NCBI GenBank assembly: GCA_902478995.1
Contig: CABSNF010000020.1
Span: forward strand, 1-27,570
Length of the DNA: 27,570 nt
Direction of reading: 5' to 3'
Origin: an uncultured Collinsella sp.
GTDB taxonomy: Bacteria; Actinomycetota; Coriobacteriia; Coriobacteriales; Coriobacteriaceae
A program made the translations under genes and the position numbers. Every line of letters begins with the position of its first letter. Positions within the stretch are counted from its first letter, which is position 1. The notes under the pieces were generated by a model. It was not told the DNA's origin and ran no database searches. It saw only the letters and a list, made by a program, of their open reading frames with translations. Of the stretch, positions 5,986-14,776 are shown piece by piece.

Positions 5986-7350
5986 ATGCAGCGAGATATC
6001 ATTGCCAAGCTTAACGCTTGGAAAGCGTCAGAATATCGTAAGCCGCTTATCCTTAAGGGGGCGCGCCAGGTTGGAAAGACGTGGGCGCTTAAGGAGTTCG
6101 GCCGAACCTCGTACATCAATTTTGTGTATCTGACGCTCGAGGAGCCGTCACCTGGGGTACAGAGCGAGTACGCTCAGTTTTTCGAAGGTACGCGCGATCC
6201 TCGACGGATCATCTCAAATCTTTCCCTGGCACTTGGACAGCCTATCGATCCCGGCAAAACGCTGCTTATTATTGATGAGATCCAGGATTGTCCTTCTGCA
6301 GTCGGCGCCCTTAAATACTTCTGTGACGAGGCCCCCGAGTATCACGTCGCATGCGCAGGGTCTTTGTTGGGCGTTCGCTTGTCCCGTGAGACCAGCGCTT
6401 TTCCGGTGGGAAAGGTCGAGTTCATGGAGATGCGCCCCATGAGCTTTTCCGAGTTTCTGAAAGCCGAGGGCGCTGCAAACTACGACGAATACCTTGGCGG
6501 CCTGGATCAGATCGAAACAGTGCCCGATTTCTTCCATGTCCGTCTCGTCGAGCATCTTCGTCGTTATTTTGCATGCGGCGGCATGCCAGAGGCTCTTGGC
6601 CGGTGGGCGGAGACGGGCGATATCGTTCAGGTCGATAAGGTGTTGTCTGATCTCTTGGATTCCTACGAGCGCGATTTTGCCAAGCATGGTGGCCGTGCGC
6701 AGTTCGCCAAGCTTTCACAAATATGGAACTCGATTCCAGCTCAGTTGGCGCGCGAGAACAAAAAGTTCGTTTGGGGTGCGGTGCGCGAGGGGGCTCGTGC
6801 TCGAGAATACGAGGATGCTCTGGAATGGCTTGCCGATGCTGGGCTCATCACGGCGGTTCGCCTTAATGCTGCCGGTGGTGTGCCGCTCTCTGCGTACGAT
6901 GACCTCAAGGCATTTAAAGTCTACTGTCTTGATGTCGGCTTGCTGCGCCGCATGGCAAGGCTGGATGCGTCCGCTTTTGCCATCTCGGATGCGCTATTTT
7001 CGGAGTTCAAAGGTTCGTTCGCCGAGAACTATGTGCTTCAGGCATTACTTTCACAGTTAGATGCTGCTCCGCGTTACTGGACAAACGAGAAGCCGAAGCA
7101 CGAAGTCGATTTTTTGATTCAAGTCGGAAACGAAATCGTTCCCGTCGAGGTCAAATCGGGAGAGGTCGTTCATTCCAAGAGCCTTAAGTACTATGCCGAC
7201 AAGCATGCGGAGACGACTCCATTGAGGGTCCGCTACTCACTTAAGAACCTAAAGCTCGACGACGGGGTGCTCAACATTCCGTTGTATTTGGCTGATCGAT
7301 CTGTCCCTCTTATCAAAAAGGCGCTTGATTGTGCGCATCTTGACGTTTAG
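5986..7350 (+). CDS. AAA-family ATPase with C-terminal DUF4143
   Basis: The 454 residues match the widespread AAA_14 plus DUF4143 proteins. Walker A is GARQVGKT (25-32) and Walker B LLIIDEIQ (93-100), with a sensor-like CAGSLLG near 125. The C-terminal DUF4143 region ends in a PD-(D/E)xK-like pattern, EVDFLIQ...VPVEVKSG, which resembles nuclease folds but is not proof of nuclease activity. The cellular role of this family is not established; members are often accessory and have been proposed to act in defence or DNA transactions. The ATG at 5986 follows GGGAGG by 7 bases. The gene stands alone with a palindrome-rich promoter region, and its codon use is somewhat less GC-biased than that of gatCAB, which fits acquisition. 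Confidence 0.88.
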   Translation: MQRDIIAKLNAWKASEYRKPLILKGARQVGKTWALKEFGRTSYINFVYLTLEEPSPGVQSEYAQFFEGTRDPRRIISNLSLALGQPIDPGKTLLIIDEIQDCPSAVGALKYFCDEAPEYHVACAGSLLGVRLSRETSAFPVGKVEFMEMRPMSFSEFLKAEGAANYDEYLGGLDQIETVPDFFHVRLVEHLRRYFACGGMPEALGRWAETGDIVQVDKVLSDLLDSYERDFAKHGGRAQFAKLSQIWNSIPAQLARENKKFVWGAVREGARAREYEDALEWLADAGLITAVRLNAAGGVPLSAYDDLKAFKVYCLDVGLLRRMARLDASAFAISDALFSEFKGSFAENYVLQALLSQLDAAPRYWTNEKPKHEVDFLIQVGNEIVPVEVKSGEVVHSKSLKYYADKHAETTPLRVRYSLKNLKLDDGVLNIPLYLADRSVPLIKKALDCAHLDV

Positions 7351-7414
7351 ATCCTGGGTGAGCTGACGGGCGGCGGCTAATTAATCGCTCCGTTACGGCC
7401 AGGGAGCTTGGGCC

Positions 7415-8419
7415 TTAGCGATGCTTGCTTCGCCAAGCGGTGGGGGTGGTGCCGGTGTGTTGCTTGAAGGCTTGGGCGAAGGCGGCCTGTTGAGGGTAGC
7501 CTAGACGCTCTGCCACCTGCGCTATTGTGAGCGCGCTATCGGCCAAAAGGTCCTTTGCTCGCTCCATACGGCGTCTGCGAATGTAGGTGCCCAAGGACTC
7601 GCCAGTTTGGGCCTTAAAGGTGGCGCATAGTTTGGAGCGGCTTGTGTAGAGCCTCTCGGCCACCTCGTTGATACCCACACGTCTGCCTTTGTCGAGCGCG
7701 CGCTCAATCATTGCCGTTGCTTCTTCGGCAATGGTTATGCTGACGCGTGTGTCTGCCGCCTGCCGCGCCTGCTTGTGGGCCGCGCGCGAACAGGCGAGCT
7801 CCGCGACCATGGTCTCCACGATGCCCTGCATATAGACGTGTCCGCCTACGGTGCGGGCGCGGTCCTCGTTAATCCGGCGTAGCGTGTGGCAGATGGCAGA
7901 CGTCGCTTCCTCATGCCATGGCTCGGCAAACGCCTCAAAGATTCCCGCGAACTCGGTGGGATAGCGGTGCTCCAGTTCGTCAAAATATCCAGGCAAAAAG
8001 AGCACCGAGCGCGAGTGATAGAGCTCCCCCGCAAACAGCGGGCTTAATTCCTCGCCACAGCTATCTTGGACAAAGCTGCAAACGGCATTGTTTGGCCACG
8101 GTCCATGCAATGGTTTAAGGTTCGCGGGCGTTATGCCAGCCTCGGGCATGCATGTAAGTGTGGGCGCGCTGACCTCGCTCACGCAGGCATATGGCTCGGG
8201 TGTGTATTCGGCCAGGTGCATATCGTGCGTCGGGGTGATGAAATGCTCCATGACGATGCAGGCAGGGGAGAGGGGCATGATCCATGCGCGTCCGTGCGCC
8301 CGATCGTTTGCCACCTCGCCGGTAAAGACAGCGCCCTTGCCGGAAAGCTCCAGGCCAAACTGCTCAAACTGTGGTGCGTAGAGCTCGGTTATGTCGGTCG
8401 CTGCCCGCCGTATTTGCAA
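7415..8419 (-). CDS. AraC-family transcriptional regulator
   Basis: This 334-residue protein has an unassigned N-terminal sensing region (1 to about 240) and a double helix-turn-helix AraC domain at about 250-330. The first helix-turn-helix reads INEVAERLYTSRSKLCATFK; the second contains IAQVAERLGYPQQAAFAQAFK and the typical TGTTPTAWR end. The start is taken as TTG at 8419, because AAAGGAAAGGGA lies about 5 bases upstream and no earlier start has one. It diverges from the ABC pair at 8534, with only 114 bases between. By analogy with YbtA/PchR-type regulators beside paired ABC proteins, it probably activates that pair in response to a ligand. That role is inferred from arrangement only. Confidence 0.85.
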   Translation of the reverse strand: MQIRRAATDITELYAPQFEQFGLELSGKGAVFTGEVANDRAHGRAWIMPLSPACIVMEHFITPTHDMHLAEYTPEPYACVSEVSAPTLTCMPEAGITPANLKPLHGPWPNNAVCSFVQDSCGEELSPLFAGELYHSRSVLFLPGYFDELEHRYPTEFAGIFEAFAEPWHEEATSAICHTLRRINEDRARTVGGHVYMQGIVETMVAELACSRAAHKQARQAADTRVSITIAEEATAMIERALDKGRRVGINEVAERLYTSRSKLCATFKAQTGESLGTYIRRRRMERAKDLLADSALTIAQVAERLGYPQQAAFAQAFKQHTGTTPTAWRSKHR

Positions 8420-8457
8420 AAGCGTCCCTTTCCTTTGCAGAAACGTCCACGCCTGGC

Positions 8458-8486
8458 TTGATTGTGAGCCATGGCTAACACATCAA
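8458..8486. promoter_or_regulatory. Quasi-palindromic operator candidate between regulator and ABC genes
   Basis: TTGAT (8458-8462) and ATCAA (8482-8486) flank a GCCATGGC centre (8468-8475), with partial symmetry in between after one offset base. It lies in the only shared control region of the divergent genes. Confidence 0.35.
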
Positions 8487-8533
8487 TGATAAGTTGAATA
8501 CGGTTAACTCTCAAGCCGTTAGAAAGGAATCTC

Positions 8534-10360
8534 ATGGCAAAGGGATCAAAAAGGGAAGGTGGAGGCATCGGCGAGTTGCTCGCGTATGCCGGTGACCGTA
8601 AATTCCTAACGTATTTGGGCATGGCGCTCTCGGCGCTCTCGCAGCTGCTGAGCTTTGGCCCGTACGTGTGCATTTGGCTTGTCGCTCGCGACCTGATCGC
8701 CGTGGCACCTAACTGGAGCGAAGCCTGCGACATCGCGATGTATGGCTGGTGGGCCGTGGGGTTTGCGCTGGCAAGCATCGTAGTGTATTTCGCAGGCCTC
8801 ATGTGCACGCACCTGTCTGCGTTTCGCTGCGCGTCCAATATCCGCAAGACTGCGAGCGAGCACCTGCTTAAACTGCCGCTTGGCTACTTTGACACGCACG
8901 CCACCGGTGAGCTGCGTCGTGTTGTAGACGGGTGTGCCGCCTCCACCGAGACTTTGCTCGCACACATGCTGCCCGATATCGCAGGCGCCGTCGCCATGGT
9001 CGTGGGCTTGCTCGTGCTGCTTTTCGCCCTCGATTGGCGCTTGGGCGCGGCATGCCTCATCTCGGTGGCCATTTCGTTTGGCGCCATGGCCACCATGATG
9101 AGCGGCAAAGGCGCCGAGTTCATGAAGGCCTACATGGGAGCGCTGGTCAAGATGAACAAGACCGGCACCGAATACGTACGAGGCATCCCCGTGGTCAAGG
9201 TGTTTCAGCAGACGGTCTACTCCTTTAAGGCCTTCCACGATGCGATTGCCGAATACGCCGACATGGCGCAAAACTATGCGGGCACGTTCTGCCGAGGTCC
9301 GCAGGTGCTCAACCTTACCGCGCTCAATGGCCTTGTGACATTCCTGCTGCCCGTGGCGTTGCTGTTGGCGCCGGGCGAGACGGACTTCGCGCATTTTATG
9401 GCCAACTTCACGTTTTACGCGATATTTTCGGCCGTGGTGCCGACGGCCATGACCAAGCTCATGTTTGTGGGCGAGGCCTCTCAGATGAGTGCCGATTCGC
9501 TGGCTCGTATTCGAAGCGTCATGGATTCCAAGCAGCTCTCCGTGCCCGCCCAACCCAAGCACCCTGCCGGTGGCGACGTGCGATTTGAGGACGTGAGTTT
9601 TACCTACGAGGGTGCCGAAACACCTGCCGTTAGCCATGTGAGTTTCAGCGTTTCCGCGGGTAGCACTCTCGCCCTGGTGGGTCCCTCGGGTGGCGGCAAG
9701 TCAACCTGCGCAAGCCTGATCCCGCGTTTTTGGGATGTCTCTTCGGGTCGGGTGCTCGTAGGCGGTGTGGACGTTCGCGATATGGATCCGCACGAGCTTA
9801 TGGGCCAGGTCGCCTTCGTGTTCCAGACCAACCAGCTGTTCAGGCAAACACTTGCCGATAACGTGCGCGCCTCCAAGCCTACGGCCACTGACGACGAAGT
9901 GCGTGCGGCCCTCTCCGCAGCTCAGTGCGACGACATTGTGGTCAAGCTCCCACAGGGCATCAATACCATGCTCGGTGCCGGCGGAGCATATCTTTCGGGC
10001 GGCGAGGTCCAGCGCGTGGCACTCGCCCGCGCGATCCTTAAAGACGCGCCTATCGTGGTGCTCGATGAGGCCACGGCGTTTGCCGATCCCGAGAACGAGG
10101 CGCTCATCCAGCGTGCTTTTAGCAAACTGGCGGCGGGTCGCACGGTCATTATGATTGCGCACCGACTCTCGACTGTAGTGGGCGCAGACCAAATCGTGGT
10201 GCTCAACCAGGGTAGCGTGCAGGAGTCGGGTACCCATGCCGAGCTGCTGTCCCAAAACGGTCTGTATGCCAAGATGTGGGCCGAATACGAACAGGCCGCG
10301 AGCTGGAAAATCACTGCAGCGACCGCGGATGCCGCCGTCACGAAGGGAGGCGAGGCCTAA
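8534..10360 (+). CDS. ABC transporter, fused permease-ATPase, first subunit
   Basis: The 608 residues have an N-terminal exporter-fold membrane domain (about 20-320, six predicted helices) and a C-terminal nucleotide-binding domain: Walker A GPSGGGKS (383-390), Q-loop FVFQTNQ, signature LSGGEVQR (487-494), Walker B with Asp511-Glu512 and switch His in MIAHRLS. The D-loop region reads AFADPENE in place of the common SALD. It pairs with the next gene, most likely as a heterodimer. The ATG at 8534 follows AAAGGA by 6 bases. The AraC neighbour and two-gene layout resemble YbtPQ/IrtAB metallophore importers, which also use an exporter fold, but substrate and direction cannot be read from the sequence. 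Confidence 0.9.
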   Translation: MAKGSKREGGGIGELLAYAGDRKFLTYLGMALSALSQLLSFGPYVCIWLVARDLIAVAPNWSEACDIAMYGWWAVGFALASIVVYFAGLMCTHLSAFRCASNIRKTASEHLLKLPLGYFDTHATGELRRVVDGCAASTETLLAHMLPDIAGAVAMVVGLLVLLFALDWRLGAACLISVAISFGAMATMMSGKGAEFMKAYMGALVKMNKTGTEYVRGIPVVKVFQQTVYSFKAFHDAIAEYADMAQNYAGTFCRGPQVLNLTALNGLVTFLLPVALLLAPGETDFAHFMANFTFYAIFSAVVPTAMTKLMFVGEASQMSADSLARIRSVMDSKQLSVPAQPKHPAGGDVRFEDVSFTYEGAETPAVSHVSFSVSAGSTLALVGPSGGGKSTCASLIPRFWDVSSGRVLVGGVDVRDMDPHELMGQVAFVFQTNQLFRQTLADNVRASKPTATDDEVRAALSAAQCDDIVVKLPQGINTMLGAGGAYLSGGEVQRVALARAILKDAPIVVLDEATAFADPENEALIQRAFSKLAAGRTVIMIAHRLSTVVGADQIVVLNQGSVQESGTHAELLSQNGLYAKMWAEYEQAASWKITAATADAAVTKGGEA

Positions 10361-12118
10361 ATGTTCGCCTCATTCCAAAAGAAGTATTTCCTATCCGATA
10401 AAGGCGTCGCCGGCGTAAAACGCGGCATTTTCTGGACCACGCTCACTAATCTTATTACCATGGCTGGCATGGGCTTTTTATTCCTGGTTATGGCCGGCTT
10501 TGTCGAGCATCTCGCCAGCGGGGCTGACCTGCCGGATTCCCTGCCGATCGTGGGCGGCCTCCTGGTCTTTTTCGTGTTGCTCTTTGCCTCTAACTGGCAG
10601 CAGTATTACTACACCTACTGCATCTTTTACGAGGAGTGCGGCAAGCAGCGTATGGAGATCGCCGAGCGCTTGCGCAAACTGCCGCTGTCGTTTTTTGGTC
10701 GTCGTGATCTGGCCGATTTAACCGAGACTATCATGGGCGACGTCCAGGCCATGGAGCACGCCTACAGCCACGTGCTGGGAGAGCTTTGGGGTGCCATCAT
10801 CGCAAGCGCCATTGTCTTCGTGGCATCGCTGTTCTTTTGCTGGCAGCTGGCGATCGCGGCGTTTTGGAGCGTTCCCGTGGCCTTTGCCGTGCTGTATCTA
10901 ACACGCGGCCCCATGACTCCGGTGTTCGATCGTGTGCGCGCCGAGAAGGTCAAGGTTACCGAGGCTATTCAAGAGACGCTCGACTGCGTTCGCGAGATTC
11001 GCGCCACCAACCAGGAGGCCCATTATCTTGAGGGACTCAACGCCGTGATCGATGCCGAGGAGCGCGAGACCACCAAGGGCGAGCTCGCTAACGGGCTTTT
11101 GGTCAACTCCGCCTTTGCCATCCTGCGTCTGGGCATTGCCACCACGCTGGTCACGGGTGCCGCGATGGTCGCCTCCGGGCAGGTTGACTTTTTGGTGATG
11201 TTTGCCTTCCTGCTTATGGTGAGCCGTATCTATGCGCCCTTTGACCAGGCGTTAATGTTAATGTCCGAGCTGTTTGCCGCTGAGTCGTCTGCCAAGCGCA
11301 TGCGTTCCATCATGGAAGAGCCTGTGGCGCGGGGCAGCGAGAAATTTGAGCCCGCGGGCCACGATGTGGTGTTCGATCACGTGGCATTTGGCTATGGTGC
11401 GGGCGAGGACGGCCGTGCCGGCGAGAAAGTTCTTACCGATGTGAGCTTTACCGCCAAGGAAGGCGAGGTCACGGCGCTGGTCGGTCCTTCGGGTTCCGGT
11501 AAGTCTACGGTGAGCCGCCTGGCCGCACGCTTTTGGGATGCCACTGCGGGCAAGGTTACCGTGGGCGGTGTGGATGTTGCGAGCGTCGATCCCGAGGTGC
11601 TCCTGCGCGATTACGCCATTGTGTTCCAAGACGTGCTGCTCTTTGATGACACGGTGATGGGAAACATCCGCCTCGGTCGTCGTGATGCCACCGACGAGGA
11701 AGTGCTTGCGGCCGCGCGTGCCGCCAACTGCGACGAGTTCGTGAACCGCATGCCGCAGGGCTATGACACTATGATCGGAGAGAACGGATCCAAACTCTCC
11801 GGTGGCGAGCGCCAGCGCATCTCTATCGCCCGCGCGCTGCTCAAAGACGCGCCCATCGTGCTGTTGGACGAGGCGACGGCGAGCTTGGATGTGGAGAACG
11901 AGACCGTGGTACAGCAGGCACTTTCCCGTCTGCTTGCAGGTAAGACGGTTATTGTTATTGCCCACCGTATGCGTACAGTGGAAAATGCCGACAAGATCGT
12001 CGTGCTCAAGGATGGTGTGGTTGCCGAGCAGGGCACTCCGGCGCAGCTCAAGACGGCAGGTGGAGAATTCGCCCGCATGGTTGCGCTGCAAAAGGAAGCG
12101 GCTGCCTGGCAGCTGTAG
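10361..12118 (+). CDS. ABC transporter, fused permease-ATPase, second subunit
   Basis: This is the partner half-transporter, 585 residues. The membrane domain (about 15-310) contains the coupling segment LPLSFFGRRDLADLTETIMG. The ATPase domain has Walker A GPSGSGKS (375-382), Q-loop IVFQDVLLF, signature LSGGERQR (479-486), Walker B Asp503-Glu504 and the regular SLDVENE D-loop. The ATG at 10361 directly follows the stop of the first subunit with no gap, and GGGAGG lies inside the end of that gene, so the two are co-translated. Both ATP sites look complete. The transcript probably ends at the ACAAAGG palindrome immediately after the stop. Substrate unknown; a siderophore or other metallophore is a guess from context. 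Confidence 0.9.
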   Translation: MFASFQKKYFLSDKGVAGVKRGIFWTTLTNLITMAGMGFLFLVMAGFVEHLASGADLPDSLPIVGGLLVFFVLLFASNWQQYYYTYCIFYEECGKQRMEIAERLRKLPLSFFGRRDLADLTETIMGDVQAMEHAYSHVLGELWGAIIASAIVFVASLFFCWQLAIAAFWSVPVAFAVLYLTRGPMTPVFDRVRAEKVKVTEAIQETLDCVREIRATNQEAHYLEGLNAVIDAEERETTKGELANGLLVNSAFAILRLGIATTLVTGAAMVASGQVDFLVMFAFLLMVSRIYAPFDQALMLMSELFAAESSAKRMRSIMEEPVARGSEKFEPAGHDVVFDHVAFGYGAGEDGRAGEKVLTDVSFTAKEGEVTALVGPSGSGKSTVSRLAARFWDATAGKVTVGGVDVASVDPEVLLRDYAIVFQDVLLFDDTVMGNIRLGRRDATDEEVLAAARAANCDEFVNRMPQGYDTMIGENGSKLSGGERQRISIARALLKDAPIVLLDEATASLDVENETVVQQALSRLLAGKTVIVIAHRMRTVENADKIVVLKDGVVAEQGTPAQLKTAGGEFARMVALQKEAAAWQL

Positions 12119-12119
12119 G

Positions 12120-12152
12120 AATATGACAAAGGGGCAGTTCCTTTGTCATATT
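12120..12152. repeat. ACAAAGG palindrome, copy C
   Basis: AATATGACAAAGG (12120-12132) is exactly complementary to 12140-12152 around a 7-base loop, starting 2 bases after the ABC stop codon. It is the third member of the family, again with its own outer arm (AATATG/CATATT). Confidence 0.75.
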
Positions 12153-12202
12153 GAGTTCACCCCCAAAGTTTCCAAAAAGTTAGCCATTGTTGACCAAATA
12201 GT

Positions 12203-12208
12203 TATACT
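12203..12208 (+). promoter_or_regulatory. Candidate -10 of the DUF6110/ATPase operon
   Basis: TATACT at 12203-12208 has a weak TTAGCC at 12180-12185, 17 bases upstream. It is the best sigma-70-like site in the spacer. Confidence 0.35.
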
Positions 12209-12298
12209 AAACTGTTCTCAAAAGCGTGCTCGAGCAAACTAATGAACTCGGGTGCTAAGGCACCATGCCGCGCTTGTGCGGCAAAAGGGAGAAGCAAC

Positions 12299-12544
12299 AT
12301 GAAGAAGTCGACGTTCAATACCCTGCTTGTCGGTGGCGGTTTTCTGCTTGGCACGGCCGGCATCAAGCTGCTTACCAGCGCTCCGGTCAAGAATGCCTGC
12401 GTGCAGGGTATCGCGTGCGGCATGCGCATCAAGAACGGCTACCAGGACATGGTCGAGCAGGCCAAGGCTAATGTCGACGACATGGTTGCCGAGGCTGCTT
12501 ACATCACCCAGAGCGAGGCCGCTGCTGACGAGGCAGCCGAGTAA
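12299..12544 (+). CDS. DUF6110-like small membrane protein
   Basis: This is an 81-residue protein with one hydrophobic segment at about 7-26 (FNTLLVGGGFLLGTAGIKLL), the conserved-looking APVKNACVQGIACGMRIKNGYQDMV region, and an acidic Ala/Glu-rich tail. It resembles the DUF6110 family as I remember it, small proteins found beside metal-type P-type ATPases, and that is exactly its position here: 18 bases separate it from the ATPase start. The ATG at 12299 has GGGAG 8 bases upstream; an in-frame ATG at 12242 would add a Cys-containing leader but has no ribosome site. It may be an accessory or regulatory subunit of the pump. Its function is unknown. Confidence 0.75.
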   Translation: MKKSTFNTLLVGGGFLLGTAGIKLLTSAPVKNACVQGIACGMRIKNGYQDMVEQAKANVDDMVAEAAYITQSEAAADEAAE

Positions 12545-12562
12545 CGCTCTCAGGCACAAATT

Positions 12563-14638
12563 ATGAGATTCTCGATTATTAGCGAGATCCCTGGCAGGAC
12601 CCGTCTTCAATTGGCGGGTCCTGTGCCAGAGAGCGATCTCGACGCACTTCTTAAGCTCAGCGGCGATATCGACGGCGTGCACAAGGTGCGCGTTTATGGC
12701 CGCATTGGCCAGATGGCGCTGGAGTACGACGAGCCGCGCCGCGCGAGCGTGCTCGACGCCTTGGGCGCACTCGATGCTCAAGCTATCGCCGATGCCAAGT
12801 CGGGCTACGTGATGCAACTCGAGCCACGCAAGCACAAGCTCGTCATGGATCTTGCCACACTTATCGGCGCCCACTACGCGCGCCGCTGGTTCTTGCCGAC
12901 GCCTTTGCGTGCGGTGTTTGTCGTGGCCGGTTACATGGCATTTTTGCGTGCCGCCCTTCATGAGCTGGCTCAGCCGCGCCTGACCGTTCCCGTGCTCGAC
13001 GCTTCGGCCATCGGCATCTCGTTCGTCAAGCGTGATGTTGACACCGCGGGCCAGACGATGTTCCTGCTCAACGTGGGCGAGCTGCTCGAGGACTACACGC
13101 GCGCCATGAGCGAAAACGAGCTCATCAACTCTCTGCTCGATGTGCCCGACAAGGCGCAAAAGGTCGTCGGCGACACCGAGGTAAGCGTTGCCGCGACCGA
13201 GCTTGAGCCCGGCGATCTGGTCGCCGTGCGCACCGGCATGTCCATCTGCATCGATGGCGTGGTCGAGCAGGGGAGCGCCATGGTCAACCAGGCGACCCTG
13301 ACCGGCGAGCCGCTGGCCGTCGAGCGCAGCGTGGGCGACGACGTGTTCGCCGGCACCGTCGTGGAAGACGGCAGCATCCTGGTGCGCGTGCGCGCCAATA
13401 CGGCGCAGACCAAGCTGCGCTCGATCGTCTCGCTCGTGCAGACGGCCGACTCGCTCAAGTCCGAGGGCCAGTCGCACATGGAAGACCTCGCCAACAAGAT
13501 TGTGCCGTGGAACTTCCTGCTTGCGGGTCTGGTCGCACTCACCACGCGCAGCCTTATCAAGACCTCGGCGGCGCTGATGGTCGACTACTCGTGTGCACTC
13601 AAGCTCACGGGTTCCGTTGCCGTCATGACCGCCATGAGCGATGCTGCCAAGATGGGCGTCATGGTCAAGGGCGCGAAGTACTTTGAGTCGTTTGCCAAGG
13701 CCGATACCATTGTGTTTGATAAGACCGGCACGCTGACCGAGGCGCAGCCACGCTTGGCTTGCGTGCTGACGACCGATGGCTGGAGCGAGGACGAGGTTCT
13801 GCGCCTTTCCGCTTGCTTGGAGGAGCATTTCCCGCATCCGGTGGCGCGTGCCGTGGTCAACGCTGCTCACGAGCGTGGGCTCGAGCACCGCGAGCGTCAC
13901 GCTGCTGTCGAGTATATTGTGGCGCACGGCATCGCTTCGTCCATTGAAGGGCGTCGCGCCATCATCGGTTCCGCGCACTTTGTATTCGAGGACGAGAGCG
14001 CGCAGCTCGAGTCCGACATTAAGGAGCAAATCGAGTCCCAGATGCAGGGCCTGTCGCCGCTGTATCTGGCGGTCGACGGCACCGTTGTGGGCGTGCTCGG
14101 TATCGAGGACCCGCTTAAGCCCGGGGTCCGCGAGGCCATCGCCGACCTGCACGCGTTGGGCGTCAAGCACGTGGTCATGCTCACGGGCGATTCCGAGCGC
14201 ACGGCCGAGCGCATTGCGCGAGAGGCAGGGGTCGACGAGTTTAAGGCCGAGCTGCTGCCCGAGGACAAGTACGCTTATGTGGAGCGCATTAAGAGTGAGG
14301 GGCGCCATGTTGCCATGGTGGGCGACGGCGTCAACGATTCGCCGGCGCTCGGTTTGGCCGACGTGGGCCTGGCGATGGGTGGCGGAAGCGACATCGCCAA
14401 GGAGGTCGCCGATATCATCCTGACCGATACGGATCTTGCCGCGATCGTGCGCCTGCGCCGCATGAGTCAGGGGCTTATCGACCGTCTGACGAGTTCGTAT
14501 TCCAAGGTGATGCTCACCAACTCGGCGCTGTTGGCATTGGGTATTACCGGCATGATTACTCCGCAGGCGTCGTCGCTGCTGCACAACGGCTCAACGATCG
14601 CCTACAGCCTGAGCAACGCGAAAGCCTATCTACGCTAA
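12563..14638 (+). CDS. P1B-type metal-translocating ATPase with HMA_2-like N-terminus
   Basis: This 691-residue P-type ATPase moves a metal ion across the cytoplasmic membrane. Residues 1-75 resemble the HMA_2 domain (IPGRTRLQL) but contain no CxxC. The actuator TGE is at 247-249, the phosphorylated Asp386 in DKTGTLT, an HP motif in FPHPVARAV, the nucleotide site TGDS at 541 and the hinge GDGVND at 587-592. In the transmembrane metal site the usual CPC is replaced by DYSCALK, with a single Cys344. This points away from standard Cu or Zn/Cd pumps and towards the less known CtpC/CtpD-like groups; the metal is not assigned. It is co-transcribed with the DUF6110-like gene. No good ribosome site is visible before the ATG at 12563, so coupling to the upstream gene is likely. 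Confidence 0.9.
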   Translation: MRFSIISEIPGRTRLQLAGPVPESDLDALLKLSGDIDGVHKVRVYGRIGQMALEYDEPRRASVLDALGALDAQAIADAKSGYVMQLEPRKHKLVMDLATLIGAHYARRWFLPTPLRAVFVVAGYMAFLRAALHELAQPRLTVPVLDASAIGISFVKRDVDTAGQTMFLLNVGELLEDYTRAMSENELINSLLDVPDKAQKVVGDTEVSVAATELEPGDLVAVRTGMSICIDGVVEQGSAMVNQATLTGEPLAVERSVGDDVFAGTVVEDGSILVRVRANTAQTKLRSIVSLVQTADSLKSEGQSHMEDLANKIVPWNFLLAGLVALTTRSLIKTSAALMVDYSCALKLTGSVAVMTAMSDAAKMGVMVKGAKYFESFAKADTIVFDKTGTLTEAQPRLACVLTTDGWSEDEVLRLSACLEEHFPHPVARAVVNAAHERGLEHRERHAAVEYIVAHGIASSIEGRRAIIGSAHFVFEDESAQLESDIKEQIESQMQGLSPLYLAVDGTVVGVLGIEDPLKPGVREAIADLHALGVKHVVMLTGDSERTAERIAREAGVDEFKAELLPEDKYAYVERIKSEGRHVAMVGDGVNDSPALGLADVGLAMGGGSDIAKEVADIILTDTDLAAIVRLRRMSQGLIDRLTSSYSKVMLTNSALLALGITGMITPQASSLLHNGSTIAYSLSNAKAYLR

Positions 14639-14658
14639 CGCGTTTGCTTGAGCTTATG

Positions 14659-14703
14659 GCCTGCGCCCGGGCGGCACTGCCGTCTTCCGGGCGCAGGCTT
14701 TTT
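14659..14703 (+). terminator. Intrinsic terminator after metal ATPase
   Basis: GCCTGCGCCCGG (14659-14670) pairs perfectly with 14687-14698 around a 16-base loop and is followed by five T. Confidence 0.85.
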
Positions 14704-14707
14704 GCGT

Positions 14708-14755
14708 TTGACCGTGTGCTATCAACCTTATATAGTGGTGCTAGCATTGATAGCA
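14708..14755 (+). promoter_or_regulatory. Toxin-antitoxin promoter with flanking operator repeats
   Basis: A sigma-70 promoter TTGACC (14708-14713), 17-base spacer, TATAGT (14731-14736) lies just upstream of the antitoxin gene. TGCTATCAA (14717-14725) and its exact complement TTGATAGCA (14747-14755) flank the -10 with centres 30 bases apart, about three helical turns. This is what an autorepressing antitoxin complex would be expected to bind. Confidence 0.7.
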
Positions 14756-14776
14756 GACAGGAGGAGCGTGATCGAT

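Noticed and set aside
12239..14584. 781-codon open frame antisense to the metal ATPase
   Set aside because: The ATPase has all family motifs; the antisense product is His/Arg-rich shadow sequence.
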